A program made the position numbers and the translations under genes. This document shows, in pieces, positions 42,154 through 50,439 of a DNA stretch of 64,000 bases. The stretch is from Pseudomonas sp. MF4836 (GTDB lineage Bacteria; Pseudomonadota; Gammaproteobacteria; Pseudomonadales; Pseudomonadaceae), in the NCBI RefSeq assembly GCF_002018875.1, contig NZ_MVOL01000001.1, positions 496,001 through 560,000 of the forward strand, given 5' to 3'. How positions within the stretch are numbered: the first letter of the stretch is position 1; every line of letters starts with the position of its first letter. The notes beneath the pieces were generated by a model. That model made no database searches, was not told where the DNA came from, and saw only the letters and a program-made list of their open reading frames with translations.

Positions 42154-43536
42154 TTACAAGCGCCCGTACTCGCGGGCCGTGCGATCGACGGCGATCCGCG
42201 TCTTGTCCACCAACTCATCGAGCTCGGCACGGGTCGCCACCAGGGCCGGGGCCATGATCATGCGGCCCAGGGTCGAGCGGATGATCAGGCCTTCTTCGAA
42301 GCCGATGGTGCGGCAGCGCCAGGCAATATCGTTCTCGTTGGCGAAGCGTTTGCGGGTGGCCTTGTCCTCGGCAAATTGCAGTGCCGCCACCAGGCCGATG
42401 CCCTGGACTTCACCCACCAGCGGGTGGTCGCTGAACACCTCCCGCAGGCAGCTCTGCAAGTACGGGCCGGTGTCGGTGCGGACCTGGGTCACCACCCCCT
42501 CGTCGCGCAATGCCTTGAGGTTGGCGATGGCCACGGCGGCGGCCACCGGGTGCCCGGAGTAGGTCAGGCCGTGGGCGAATACGCCGCCTTTTTCCACCAG
42601 GGCCTCGGCCATGCGCCGCGACAGAATCAGCCCGCCCATGGGGATGTAGCCCGAGGTCAGGCCCTTGGCGATGGACAGCGTGTCGGGCTCGAAGCCCATG
42701 GTCTGGTGGGCGAACCATTCGCCGGTGCGGCCAAAGCCGCCGATCACTTCGTCGGCGCACAACAGCACGTCGTACTGCCGACAGATGCGCTGGATTTCCG
42801 GCCAGTAGCTGGCCGGTGGGATGATCATCCCGCCCGCGCCCTGGAACGGCTCGGCAACGAAGGCGGCGACCTTGTCGGCCCCCAGTTCGAGGATCTTCTG
42901 CTCCAGTTGCCGCGCCATCTGCAGGCCGAACTCCTCGGGGCTCAGGTTGCCTTCGTGGGCGTACCAGTAGGGTTCGTCGATATGCGCCACATCGGGCACG
43001 GTGCCGCCCATTTCATGCATGAATTTCATGCCGCCCAGGGCCGTCGCCGCCAGGGTCGAGCCGTGGTAGCCGTTCCAGCGACCGATCATGATTTTCTTCT
43101 GCGGCTGGCCCATCACCTGCCAGAACTTGCGCACAGTGCGGATCAGCACCTCGTTGGCCTCGGAGCCGGAGTTGGTGTAGATCGCGTGGCTGTAGTGAGC
43201 CGGCAGCAGGCTGAACAGCAGCTCCGACAGCTCGATCACCGCCGGGTGGGTGGTGTGGAAGAACATGTTGTAGTACGGCAGTTGCTGCAATTGCGCATAG
43301 GCCGCGTCGGCCAGGTCCTTGCGGCCGTAGCCGAGGTTGGTGCACCACAGGCCGGACATGCCGTCCAGGTAGCGCTTGCCGTCGTTGTCCCACAGCGCCA
43401 GGCGCTCGCCGCCGACCATCACCCGCGGGCCTTCGGCGTTGAGGGCTTTCTGGTCGACGAAGGCGTGAATGTGGTGCGCGGCGTCGGCGTTTTGATAGTC
43501 CAGGGTGCTGCGGGTGGGGTCGAGGTCGGCGGTCAT
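42154..43536 (-). CDS. Class III aminotransferase, SpuC-like
   Basis: A 460-residue PLP-dependent omega-transaminase, colinear with Pseudomonas SpuC (putrescine-pyruvate aminotransferase). Matching stretches are GLWCTNLGYGRKDL, NSGSEANE, GRWNGYHGSTLAA near 160, the PLP-binding ADEVIGGFGRTGEWF, and the Schiff-base Lys in AKGLTSGYIPMGG. I chose the ATG at 43536, with GGAG 6 nt upstream. It lies 160 bases upstream of DUF1028-argE on the same strand, so it is probably the first gene of that set. The product aldehyde would suit the PuuC-like dehydrogenase. The amine donor is unproven. Confidence 0.92.
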   Translation of the reverse strand: MTADLDPTRSTLDYQNADAAHHIHAFVDQKALNAEGPRVMVGGERLALWDNDGKRYLDGMSGLWCTNLGYGRKDLADAAYAQLQQLPYYNMFFHTTHPAVIELSELLFSLLPAHYSHAIYTNSGSEANEVLIRTVRKFWQVMGQPQKKIMIGRWNGYHGSTLAATALGGMKFMHEMGGTVPDVAHIDEPYWYAHEGNLSPEEFGLQMARQLEQKILELGADKVAAFVAEPFQGAGGMIIPPASYWPEIQRICRQYDVLLCADEVIGGFGRTGEWFAHQTMGFEPDTLSIAKGLTSGYIPMGGLILSRRMAEALVEKGGVFAHGLTYSGHPVAAAVAIANLKALRDEGVVTQVRTDTGPYLQSCLREVFSDHPLVGEVQGIGLVAALQFAEDKATRKRFANENDIAWRCRTIGFEEGLIIRSTLGRMIMAPALVATRAELDELVDKTRIAVDRTAREYGRL

Positions 43537-43607
43537 GGCGTGCTCCAGGTGTGAGGCGCAGTGGGCGATCGGGCTGCCTGCCGACGGGGGGCAGGGCAGG
43601 GCGGGGA

Positions 43608-43649
43608 TAATATTTGGCACCTAAAAATATTTTTGTAAAGAAAATATTT
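43608..43649. promoter_or_regulatory. Three AAATATTT boxes at 17-bp spacing
   Basis: TAATATTT at 43608, AAATATTT at 43625 and AAATATTT at 43642, exactly 17 bp apart, in an AT island of the divergent aminotransferase/tetR promoter. This is the likely operator array for the adjacent TetR protein. Confidence 0.5.
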
Positions 43650-43708
43650 GTCCTTGAAAAGTGATATCCGTAGGCTGGCCGACATCGTTAGCGCACCCCA
43701 GGGGAACC

Positions 43709-44326
43709 ATGTCCGGACTACGAGAGAGGCAAAAGGAACAGCGCCGCCAGGTGATCGCCGAGGCCGCGTTGCAGCTGTTCAAGCGCAATGGGTTCGGCGC
43801 CACCACCCTGGAGCAGATCGCCCACCAGGCTGGGGTGTCGTCGCCGACCGTGGTCAATTATTTCGGCGGCAAACAGGAGATCCTTCTGGCCCTGCTTAAG
43901 GCCCCGGACGAGCAGGCCATGGGCGAAGCCCGCGCGCACCTGGACGAGCGCAGCGACCCGCTGGAGGCGCTGTGCGAGTTCGAAGGCCTGATGACCCGCT
44001 ATCAGCTCCAGGCCATGCCGGCATCCCTGTGGCGCGAGCTGGCGCCGTTCCTGTTCACTGGTGAGCTGTCCCAGGCCCTGCAACCCTGGAACGCGGCGGT
44101 GATCGAGGAAACCCAGGCCCTGTTGATGCATTTCCAGCGCCTGGGCAAGGTGCGCGCGAGCGTCGATATCGAGGTCGCCGCCACTGTCTTCAACCAGTAC
44201 GCCAACATGGCGTTCATCCGCCTGGCCACCGAGCCCACGCCGGACCGTGCCGCCCATGCCGCCCATGCCGCCCATATGCGCAGCTTCCTCGGCCTGCTGT
44301 GCCACGGCATGCTCGGCGCCGAGTAG
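43709..44326 (+). CDS. TetR-family transcriptional regulator
   Basis: A 205-residue repressor. The HTH (about 10-55) reads AALQLFKRNGFGATTLEQIAHQAGV with PTVVNYFGGKQEIL. I chose the ATG at 43709 with GGGGA just upstream; the frame runs back to 43661. It diverges from the aminotransferase and precedes the flavin monooxygenase, so it may control both. A short AHAAHAAH repeat is near the C-terminus. Confidence 0.9.
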   Translation: MSGLRERQKEQRRQVIAEAALQLFKRNGFGATTLEQIAHQAGVSSPTVVNYFGGKQEILLALLKAPDEQAMGEARAHLDERSDPLEALCEFEGLMTRYQLQAMPASLWRELAPFLFTGELSQALQPWNAAVIEETQALLMHFQRLGKVRASVDIEVAATVFNQYANMAFIRLATEPTPDRAAHAAHAAHMRSFLGLLCHGMLGAE

Positions 44327-44461
44327 TCCAGCCACAGGGTCGTGCAGGCGTCGCTGCCGGCCCTAGTTTTTTCCTGCCTTGCGACGACAAAAATCATAAT
44401 TTCGCTATGCCCGGTATCTGCACAGAATGCGACCACACCCGCCTTCGAGAAGGACACAGGC

Positions 44462-45784
44462 ATGACAGCTGGAAAAATACAGACAGATACGCTGGTTGTG
44501 GGCGCCGGTCAGGCAGGCGTGGCCATGAGCGAACACCTGAGCAAACTGGGGGTGCCGCACCTGGTGCTGGAGCGCAACCGGATCGCCGAGGCCTGGCGCA
44601 CCGGGCGCTGGGATTCCCTGGTGGCCAATGGTCCGGCCTGGCACGATCGCTTTCCGGGGTTGGAGTTCGACGACCTGAGCCCGGACAGCTTTGCCTCCAA
44701 GGAGCGGGTGGCGGATTACTTCGAGGCCTACGCCCGCACCTTCAACGCGCCGATCCGCACCGGGGTCGAGGTGCACAAGGTGCGGCGCAATATCGGGCGT
44801 CCGGGCTTTACCGTGGAAACCTCCGAGGGCGTGATCGAAGCCAACCGCGTGGTGGCGGCGACCGGGCCGTTCCAGCAGCCGGTGATCCCGGCCATCGCGC
44901 CCCAGGATCCGCGCCTGACCCAATTGCATTCGGCGCACTACCGCAACCCCGGGCAACTGCCCGAAGGCGCGGTGCTGGTGGTGGGCGCCGGTTCATCGGG
45001 CACGCAGATTGCCGATGAACTGCAACGCGCCGGCAAGACCGTCTACCTCTCCATCGGCCAGCACGACCGGCCGCCACGGGCCTATCGCAACCGGGATTTC
45101 TGCTGGTGGCTGGGGGTGCTGGGGGAGTGGGACGCGGCCGCGATGAAGCCCGGGCGCGAGCACGTGACCATCGCCGTCAGCGGTGCCCACGGCGGGCGTA
45201 CCGTGGACTTTCGCGAGCTGGCCCAGCGTGGCCTGAACCTGGTGGGCCTGACCCAGTCCTTCAAGGACGGGCTGGTGACCTTTCGCCCGGACCTGGTCGA
45301 CAACCTGGCACGCGGCGACGAGAACTACCTGGCGCTGCTCAATGCCGCCGATGCCTATATCGAGCGCAACGGCCTGGACCTGCCCCTCGACCCTGAAGCC
45401 CGTCGGGTATTCCCCGATCCGCAGTGCGTGACCCAGCCGATCCTCGAACTCGATCTGGCGGCGGCAGGCATCAGCACCATCATCTGGGCCACCGGTTTTG
45501 TTGCGGATTACAGCTGGCTGGAAGTCGATGCCTTTGATGCCAGCGGCAAGCCGCAGCACCAGCGCGGGGTGTCCACGGAATCGGGGATCTACTTCCTGGG
45601 CCTGCCGTGGCAGTCACGGCGTGGTTCGTCGTTTATCTGGGGCGTTTGGCACGACGCCAAATACGTCGCCGACCATATCGCCACCCAGCGCCAGTACCTG
45701 ACCTATCGCGATGCCAGCCAGCGCCAGGCGGACAGCGCCGTCGCGCCGCTCACCCTGCTGGAAAAGCCGGCGGTCAGTGCCTGA
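44462..45784 (+). CDS. Flavin-containing monooxygenase-like protein
   Basis: A 440-residue FAD/NAD(P)H monooxygenase-type flavoprotein. The FAD motif LVVGAGQAGVAMSEHL is near residue 10. The NAD(P) motif VLVVGAGSSGTQIADEL is near 173, preceded by a shortened FMO fingerprint, LHSAHYRNP. Such enzymes oxygenate soft nucleophiles (amines, sulfur) or ketones. I chose the ATG at 44462, with AAGGA 8 nt upstream; the frame starts further back at 44342. The RidA-type gene follows after 68 bases. RidA proteins often accompany enzymes that release reactive imines or enamines. Confidence 0.87.
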   Translation: MTAGKIQTDTLVVGAGQAGVAMSEHLSKLGVPHLVLERNRIAEAWRTGRWDSLVANGPAWHDRFPGLEFDDLSPDSFASKERVADYFEAYARTFNAPIRTGVEVHKVRRNIGRPGFTVETSEGVIEANRVVAATGPFQQPVIPAIAPQDPRLTQLHSAHYRNPGQLPEGAVLVVGAGSSGTQIADELQRAGKTVYLSIGQHDRPPRAYRNRDFCWWLGVLGEWDAAAMKPGREHVTIAVSGAHGGRTVDFRELAQRGLNLVGLTQSFKDGLVTFRPDLVDNLARGDENYLALLNAADAYIERNGLDLPLDPEARRVFPDPQCVTQPILELDLAAAGISTIIWATGFVADYSWLEVDAFDASGKPQHQRGVSTESGIYFLGLPWQSRRGSSFIWGVWHDAKYVADHIATQRQYLTYRDASQRQADSAVAPLTLLEKPAVSA

Positions 45785-45852
45785 CAACCATGGTCCGAAC
45801 CGGCACCCGCAGTGCCGGCCCGGCGTTGTATTTCTCTACTCAGGAGCTCCCG

Positions 45853-46296
45853 ATGTCGCAGCCCACCCACACCCGCATCCGCATGTTCAACACCAAGGAA
45901 ACCTACCCCAACCAGGCCCTGGACAACGACCTGTGCCAGGCCGTGCGCGCCGGCAACACGGTGTATGTGCGCGGCCAGATCGGCACCGATTTCGACGGCA
46001 ACCTGGTCGGCCTCGGCGACCCCCGGGCCCAGGCCGAGCAGGCGATGAAAAACGTCAAGCAATTGCTGGAAGAGGCGGGTTCGGACCTGTCCCATATCGT
46101 CAAGACCACCACCTACATCATCGACCCGCGCTACCGCGAGCCGGTGTATCAGGAGATCGGCAAGTGGCTCAAGGGCGTGTTCCCGATCTCTACCGGATTG
46201 GTGATCTCGGGCCTGGGCCAGCCGCAATGGCTGATGGAAATCGATGTGATTGCAGTGATCCCCGATGACTGGCAAACCGGCGCCGCAACCCTGTAG
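45853..46296 (+). CDS. RidA family protein (enamine/imine deaminase-like)
   Basis: A 147-residue YjgF/YER057c/UK114 protein. Members trim reactive enamine and imine intermediates or hydrolyse related compounds. The family pattern is seen in FVRGQIGTD-like VRGQIGTDFDGNLVG, AQAEQAMKNVKQLLEEAG and VKTTTYIIDPRYREPVY. AGGAG lies 6 nt upstream of the ATG at 45853. It follows the monooxygenase and ends at a strong terminator. Its stop codon lies in a REP half-element. It is probably part of the amine catabolic set. Confidence 0.92.
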   Translation: MSQPTHTRIRMFNTKETYPNQALDNDLCQAVRAGNTVYVRGQIGTDFDGNLVGLGDPRAQAEQAMKNVKQLLEEAGSDLSHIVKTTTYIIDPRYREPVYQEIGKWLKGVFPISTGLVISGLGQPQWLMEIDVIAVIPDDWQTGAATL

Positions 46297-46307
46297 CCGC
46301 TGCCGAG
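46293..46307. repeat. REP half-element overlapping the ridA stop codon
   Basis: GTAGCCGCTGCCGAG, identical in its first 15 bases to the elements at 3056 and 38918. The TAG inside it is the stop codon of the RidA gene. Confidence 0.6.
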
Positions 46308-46323
46308 CCTTACGACCGCGCGC

Positions 46324-46363
46324 AAAAACGCCATGGCCTCGGGGGAGGGCATGGCGTTTTTTT
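46324..46363. terminator. Strong bidirectional terminator
   Basis: AAAAACGCCATG pairs with CATGGCGTTTTT around a GC-rich loop and ends in a run of seven T. It separates the ridA end from the converging TonB receptor gene and should work for both strands. Confidence 0.88.
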
Positions 46364-46377
46364 GGGGCTGGTCGGGG

Positions 46378-48786
46378 CTAGAAATCCCAGCGGGTGTTGA
46401 GCATCACGTTGCGCGGGTCGCCGTAGTAGGCGGTGTTGTAGAAGCCGATGTTGGTGTAGTAGCGCTTGTCGAAGGCGTTATTGAGGTTAAGGGTGGTGGA
46501 CAGGTGTTCGGTGATTTGGTACTTCGCCATCAGGTCCACCAGCCAGTAGGCCTCCTGGGAGAAGTCCTGGTATTGGTTCTTCGGCCGAATGTACAGGTTC
46601 TGCCAGGCCTTGCTCTGCCAGCGCGCGCCGCCGCCGACGGTCAAGCGGTCGAGGGCACCCTGGAATGTGTACGAGGTGTCGAAGCTGACCTGGTCTTCCG
46701 GCTCCCAGGTCGAGAGTTTCTTGCTCTGGTGGTCGCGGATGATCTTATGGGTGTAGCCGGCCTGGAGCTGCCAGCCCGGGGCCAGTTCGCCGGAAATCTC
46801 CGCTTCATAGCCCCGTGTCTTGGCGTCGGTGCCGACCGAGGCGTAGCCCAGCGCCGGGTTGGTCGGCGCGGCGTTGTATTCGGCGTCGCCTTCGGCGCGG
46901 TTGCTTTCGTGGACCTCGAAGTACGCCAGGCTGGTGTTGAGCCGTCCGTCAAAGAATTCACCCTTGACCCCGACCTCGTAGTTCTTGCCTTCATCCGGCT
47001 CCAGCACCTTGTTGTTGCGGTCGCGGTTGTAAGTCTGGGGCATGAAGATTTCGGTGTAGCTGGCGTAGGCGGTGAAGTTGTCGTTGAGGTCGTAGGTGAC
47101 GCCGACGTAGGGCACCAGCCGCCCGGTTTCCGTGGAGTGTTCGTCGCCGGTCAGTTTGTAGTTGGCGACGCGGGTGCCGAGGAACAGGTTCAGGTCATCG
47201 CTGAGATTGAAGCGGGCGCTGATGTAGCCCGCGCTCTGGCGGGTGGTCAGGTCGTTGTACTGGGTCGGTTCGCCCCAGTCCGGCTCGGCGCGATCGCCGT
47301 TGAAGCTCCAGAAGTCGAAGCTGTTGCCGTTGGCGTAGACGGGGGCGCCGTAGTCCTTGCCGGTCCAGTGGGAGTTGGACGCCGAGGCGCCCACCACCAG
47401 TTCATGCTCGCGACCCAGCAGGCTGAAGGGGCCGTTGACGTACAGGTCGGCCGAATCCGCGCGGGTTTTGCCGGTGAATTTGTTGGACCACAGCGACGAC
47501 AGCCCGGTGGCCGGGAACGGGCCGCTCTGCACCGAACCCAGCGGCGCGTTGTAGCCGTTTTGCAGATGGGTCAGTTGCGCCTTGGCCACCCAGCCATTGG
47601 CGAAACTGTGTTCCAGGGTCGAGAACACGCTCTGGGTGTACTGTTCCCAGCGGCTCCACTTGGCGCCGTTGTTGTATGAGCGCTTGACGTCGATGCGGTC
47701 GCCATTGCGGTCGAACAGCGGCCGGCTGCCGGACCATCCCGAGCCCTGGGGGTCGTTTTCCTGGGCGTCGAAGCCCACCGTCAGCAGGGTGTCCTCGCCG
47801 AGGTCGGCTTCCAGGCTGCCGAAGTAGACGCTGGTCTTGCGCTGGTAGTGGTCCATGAACGAATGCTTGTCCTGGTACACCGCCACGGCCCGGCCGCGCA
47901 GGTTGCCGCTGTCGGTCAGGGGGCCGCTGACATCGATCTGCGAGCGGTAGTTGTCCCAGCTGCCGGCGCCCAACTCGATGTTGGCCTTGAAGTCGCGGGT
48001 CGGCTTTTTACGAATCAGGTTGATCGTCGCCCCGGGCGCTCCGGCGCCGTTCAGCAGGCCGGTGGCGCCTTTGAGCACTTCCACCCGGTCATAGATCGCC
48101 ATGTCGCTCAGGGTCTGCCCCGACGAATAGGCCGAGTTGCGCAGGGTCGGGATGCCGTCGTATTGGAAGTTCTCGACCGAGAAACCCCGCGCGAAGTAGT
48201 TGGTGCGTTCGCTGTCATAGGTCGACACGGTGATGCCCGGGGTGTGGCGCATTACATCGTCGATGGAACTGAGGGCGAAATCGTCCATGTGCTGGCGGGT
48301 GATCACGGTGATCGACTGCGGCGTTTCCCGCGGGGTGAGCACCATGCGCGTGGAGGTGGCGAGGGTGCCCGGGGTATAGGAGCCGCTGCCTTCGGTGATG
48401 GTGCCCAACAGGTTGGCGTTGATCTGGGTCGCGCCCAGCGCCAGCGCACCTTGCACCGGGGCACTGTCGAGCTGGTAGCCATCGGCGCTGGCCCGGGCAC
48501 TGAAGCCGCTGCCGCCGAGCACCTGGGCAAACCCGTCCGCCACGCTGTAGTTGCCGCGCACGCCGGGGCTGGTCAAGCCGGCCACCTGCTCGGACTGAAA
48601 GGAGATCGGCGTACCGGCGGCCTGGGCAAAACGGCTCAGCACATCACCCAGGGGACCGGGGGCAATGTCGAAGGCCTGGACCTGCTCCTGGGCATAGGAC
48701 AGGGCCGGCAACGCCAGCGGCAGGCAGCCAAGCAACAGGTGGCCGGCCAGCAGCAGGCCGCCACGGGTGGACGGGATTGAAGACAT
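46378..48786 (-). CDS. TonB-dependent siderophore receptor with STN signalling domain
   Basis: An 802-residue transducer receptor. The signal peptide ends near LSYAQ. An STN domain (about 33-105, with FDIAPGPLGDVLSRFAQAAG) contacts the FecR-type anti-sigma. The plug begins near 140 and contains RETPQSITVITRQHMDD and EVLKGATGLLNGAGAPGATINLIRKKP. The barrel ends in LNTRWDF. The plug and YYGDPRNV C-terminus are typical of FpvA/FhuE-type hydroxamate receptors. I chose the ATG at 48786 after AAGGAG. It is third in the sigma-FecR-receptor order and probably induced by its own siderophore. The ligand is unknown. Confidence 0.92.
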   Translation of the reverse strand: MSSIPSTRGGLLLAGHLLLGCLPLALPALSYAQEQVQAFDIAPGPLGDVLSRFAQAAGTPISFQSEQVAGLTSPGVRGNYSVADGFAQVLGGSGFSARASADGYQLDSAPVQGALALGATQINANLLGTITEGSGSYTPGTLATSTRMVLTPRETPQSITVITRQHMDDFALSSIDDVMRHTPGITVSTYDSERTNYFARGFSVENFQYDGIPTLRNSAYSSGQTLSDMAIYDRVEVLKGATGLLNGAGAPGATINLIRKKPTRDFKANIELGAGSWDNYRSQIDVSGPLTDSGNLRGRAVAVYQDKHSFMDHYQRKTSVYFGSLEADLGEDTLLTVGFDAQENDPQGSGWSGSRPLFDRNGDRIDVKRSYNNGAKWSRWEQYTQSVFSTLEHSFANGWVAKAQLTHLQNGYNAPLGSVQSGPFPATGLSSLWSNKFTGKTRADSADLYVNGPFSLLGREHELVVGASASNSHWTGKDYGAPVYANGNSFDFWSFNGDRAEPDWGEPTQYNDLTTRQSAGYISARFNLSDDLNLFLGTRVANYKLTGDEHSTETGRLVPYVGVTYDLNDNFTAYASYTEIFMPQTYNRDRNNKVLEPDEGKNYEVGVKGEFFDGRLNTSLAYFEVHESNRAEGDAEYNAAPTNPALGYASVGTDAKTRGYEAEISGELAPGWQLQAGYTHKIIRDHQSKKLSTWEPEDQVSFDTSYTFQGALDRLTVGGGARWQSKAWQNLYIRPKNQYQDFSQEAYWLVDLMAKYQITEHLSTTLNLNNAFDKRYYTNIGFYNTAYYGDPRNVMLNTRWDF

Positions 48787-48860
48787 GTTATCGGTGCTCC
48801 TTTGGATGTTGGCCAAGGGAAGGACGGAGCAAAACCGCAAACACGCAACGCCCGGGCACA

Positions 48861-49811
48861 TTATTTTTCCGCGGGGGTCAGGGTCACCCGGGTCAGCCAT
48901 GGGGTGTAGTGGCTGACTTCAATCGGCAAGGTGCGCTGCAGCAGGCGCAGCGCCTTGTCGCTGTCGTCGGTCGGCAACATCACCGTCACGCGCAGGCCTT
49001 GCAAGGCCTGGCGATCGAACAGCAGCAGGCCCGGTCGATGCCGCGCCAGACGCTCAAGCACGTCCGCCAGGGGCTGGTCGTTGGCCAGCAATTGATGGTG
49101 GGTCCAGGCTTGCTCGAGGGCGTCGGCATCGACCTGTTCCACCGTCCCCGGGCCCCGGGCGTCGAAACGCAGGCGCTGGCCGGGACCGAGCACCTGCTGT
49201 TGCCCGGCGCTGTCGATGCGGGTGGAGGACTCGAGCATGGTGACCTGGGTCGCATCGCCGCTGCGCTGGACGATAAACCGCGTGCCCAGGGCGCGGATGC
49301 TGCCTTGGGGGGTGTCGACATAAAACGGCCGCTGGGCATCCTTGGCCACGTTCACCAGGATTTCGCCACGCAGCAACTGCACCCGACGCTGGCGGGGGTC
49401 AAAGTGCAGGTCCACCGCCGAGCCGCCTTCGAGTTGCAGGTCGCTGCCATCGTCCAGGCGTTGCTGGCGCCACTGGCCGCTGCCGGTGCTGAGGTCGGCC
49501 AGCAGGTAACCCTGCTGCCCATACTCATAGGCCGGCACCGCAGCCAGGCCCAGCAGCACAGCCAGGCCCAGGCATTTGGCCGCCGTGGCCGCGGCTCGTG
49601 GTTGTCGGGCCCGGCGCAATGCGGCACGGGCCGGGGCCTGTTGCAGGGGCAGCAGGTGGCCTTGCAGGCGCGTGATGCTGTGGCGGTGTTGCGGGTCGGC
49701 GGCCAGCCAGGCCTGGAACGCCTGTTCGGTGGCGGCATCGGTCTGGTGGTCGAGGCGCACCAGCCATTCGGCGGCCTGCCGCAATACCTCGGGTGGCAGC
49801 GATGACTTCAT
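48861..49811 (-). CDS. FecR-family anti-sigma/signal transducer
   Basis: A 316-residue inner membrane regulator. The N-terminal cytoplasmic domain (about 1-70) has AAEWLVRLDHQTDAATEQAFQAWL. One transmembrane helix follows at about 88-108. A periplasmic FecR domain then has LRGEILVNVAKDAQRPFYVDTP, GSIRALGTRF and a C-terminal STN-like part. It holds the FecI-type sigma until the receptor is loaded. The ATG overlaps the sigma stop by 4 nt. Confidence 0.92.
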   Translation of the reverse strand: MKSSLPPEVLRQAAEWLVRLDHQTDAATEQAFQAWLAADPQHRHSITRLQGHLLPLQQAPARAALRRARQPRAAATAAKCLGLAVLLGLAAVPAYEYGQQGYLLADLSTGSGQWRQQRLDDGSDLQLEGGSAVDLHFDPRQRRVQLLRGEILVNVAKDAQRPFYVDTPQGSIRALGTRFIVQRSGDATQVTMLESSTRIDSAGQQQVLGPGQRLRFDARGPGTVEQVDADALEQAWTHHQLLANDQPLADVLERLARHRPGLLLFDRQALQGLRVTVMLPTDDSDKALRLLQRTLPIEVSHYTPWLTRVTLTPAEK

Positions 49812-50323
49812 GCCTGGGCGCACCGGTCGCAGGCCAGCAGGGCCTCCACCAGATCGTGCTGCACGGTGCGCACCGAGACCCCCAGGCGCTGGGCGATCTG
49901 CGTCTGGTCCAGGCCTTCGAGGTGCCGCAGGATAAAACTCTCGCGCACCCGGGGCTTCATCTGGGCCAGGGCCCGGTCGATGGCCTCCAGCACTTGCACC
50001 GCTTGCAGGATCTGCTCCGGCGAAGGCGCGTGGTCCATGCAGGCGGCGCAGAGTTTGAGCTCTTCCAGGTAGGCCTGCTCCAGGCGCTGGCGCCGGCCCT
50101 TGTCCATCAACAGGCGACGCGCCACGGTCGCGAGGTAGGCCTGGGGTTCGCACGGGGCCACATAGGGGCCGGTGGCGAGCAGACGGATAAAGGTGTCCTG
50201 CGCCACGTCCGCCGCGTAGTGAGAACACTGCACGCGGCGGCGCAGCCAACTCAGCAACCAGCCGTGGTAGCCGCGATACAGGGCTTCGAGCGTTGCGGCC
50301 TCGGCGGGTGGAGTGGGCTTCAT
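49808..50323 (-). CDS. FecI-like ECF sigma factor
   Basis: A 171-residue extracytoplasmic-function sigma. Region 2 spans about 12-75, with LEALYRGYHGWLLSWLRRRV and DVAQDTFIRLLA. Region 4 spans about 110-160, with PRVRESFILRHLEGLDQTQIAQRLGVSVRTVQ. It should direct transcription of the STN receptor once FecR releases it. A weak Fur-like site lies upstream, as usual for iron-starvation sigmas. Confidence 0.94.
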   Translation of the reverse strand: MKPTPPAEAATLEALYRGYHGWLLSWLRRRVQCSHYAADVAQDTFIRLLATGPYVAPCEPQAYLATVARRLLMDKGRRQRLEQAYLEELKLCAACMDHAPSPEQILQAVQVLEAIDRALAQMKPRVRESFILRHLEGLDQTQIAQRLGVSVRTVQHDLVEALLACDRCAQA

Positions 50324-50340
50324 GAGAAAAAGTCGTAAGT

Positions 50341-50360
50341 GGGAATGAATCCTATTCTAG
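50341..50360 (-). promoter_or_regulatory. Possible Fur box upstream of the ECF sigma
   Basis: GAATAGGATTCATTC (minus strand) is an imperfect palindrome with alternating AAT/ATT blocks, placed about 20 bases before the sigma start. Match to the Fur consensus is partial. Confidence 0.3.
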
Positions 50361-50439
50361 TGTGTGGCGGCTCGGGCCTGCAATGGGCGCAAGTTCGCAG
50401 GTTATTTGTCGGCGTCGAGAGGCGAGGGCGGGGCGGCCC

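Noticed and set aside
49862..50249. N-terminal extension of the FecR frame
   Set aside because: Overlaps the ECF sigma gene; the FecR ATG at 49811 overlaps the sigma stop as usual.
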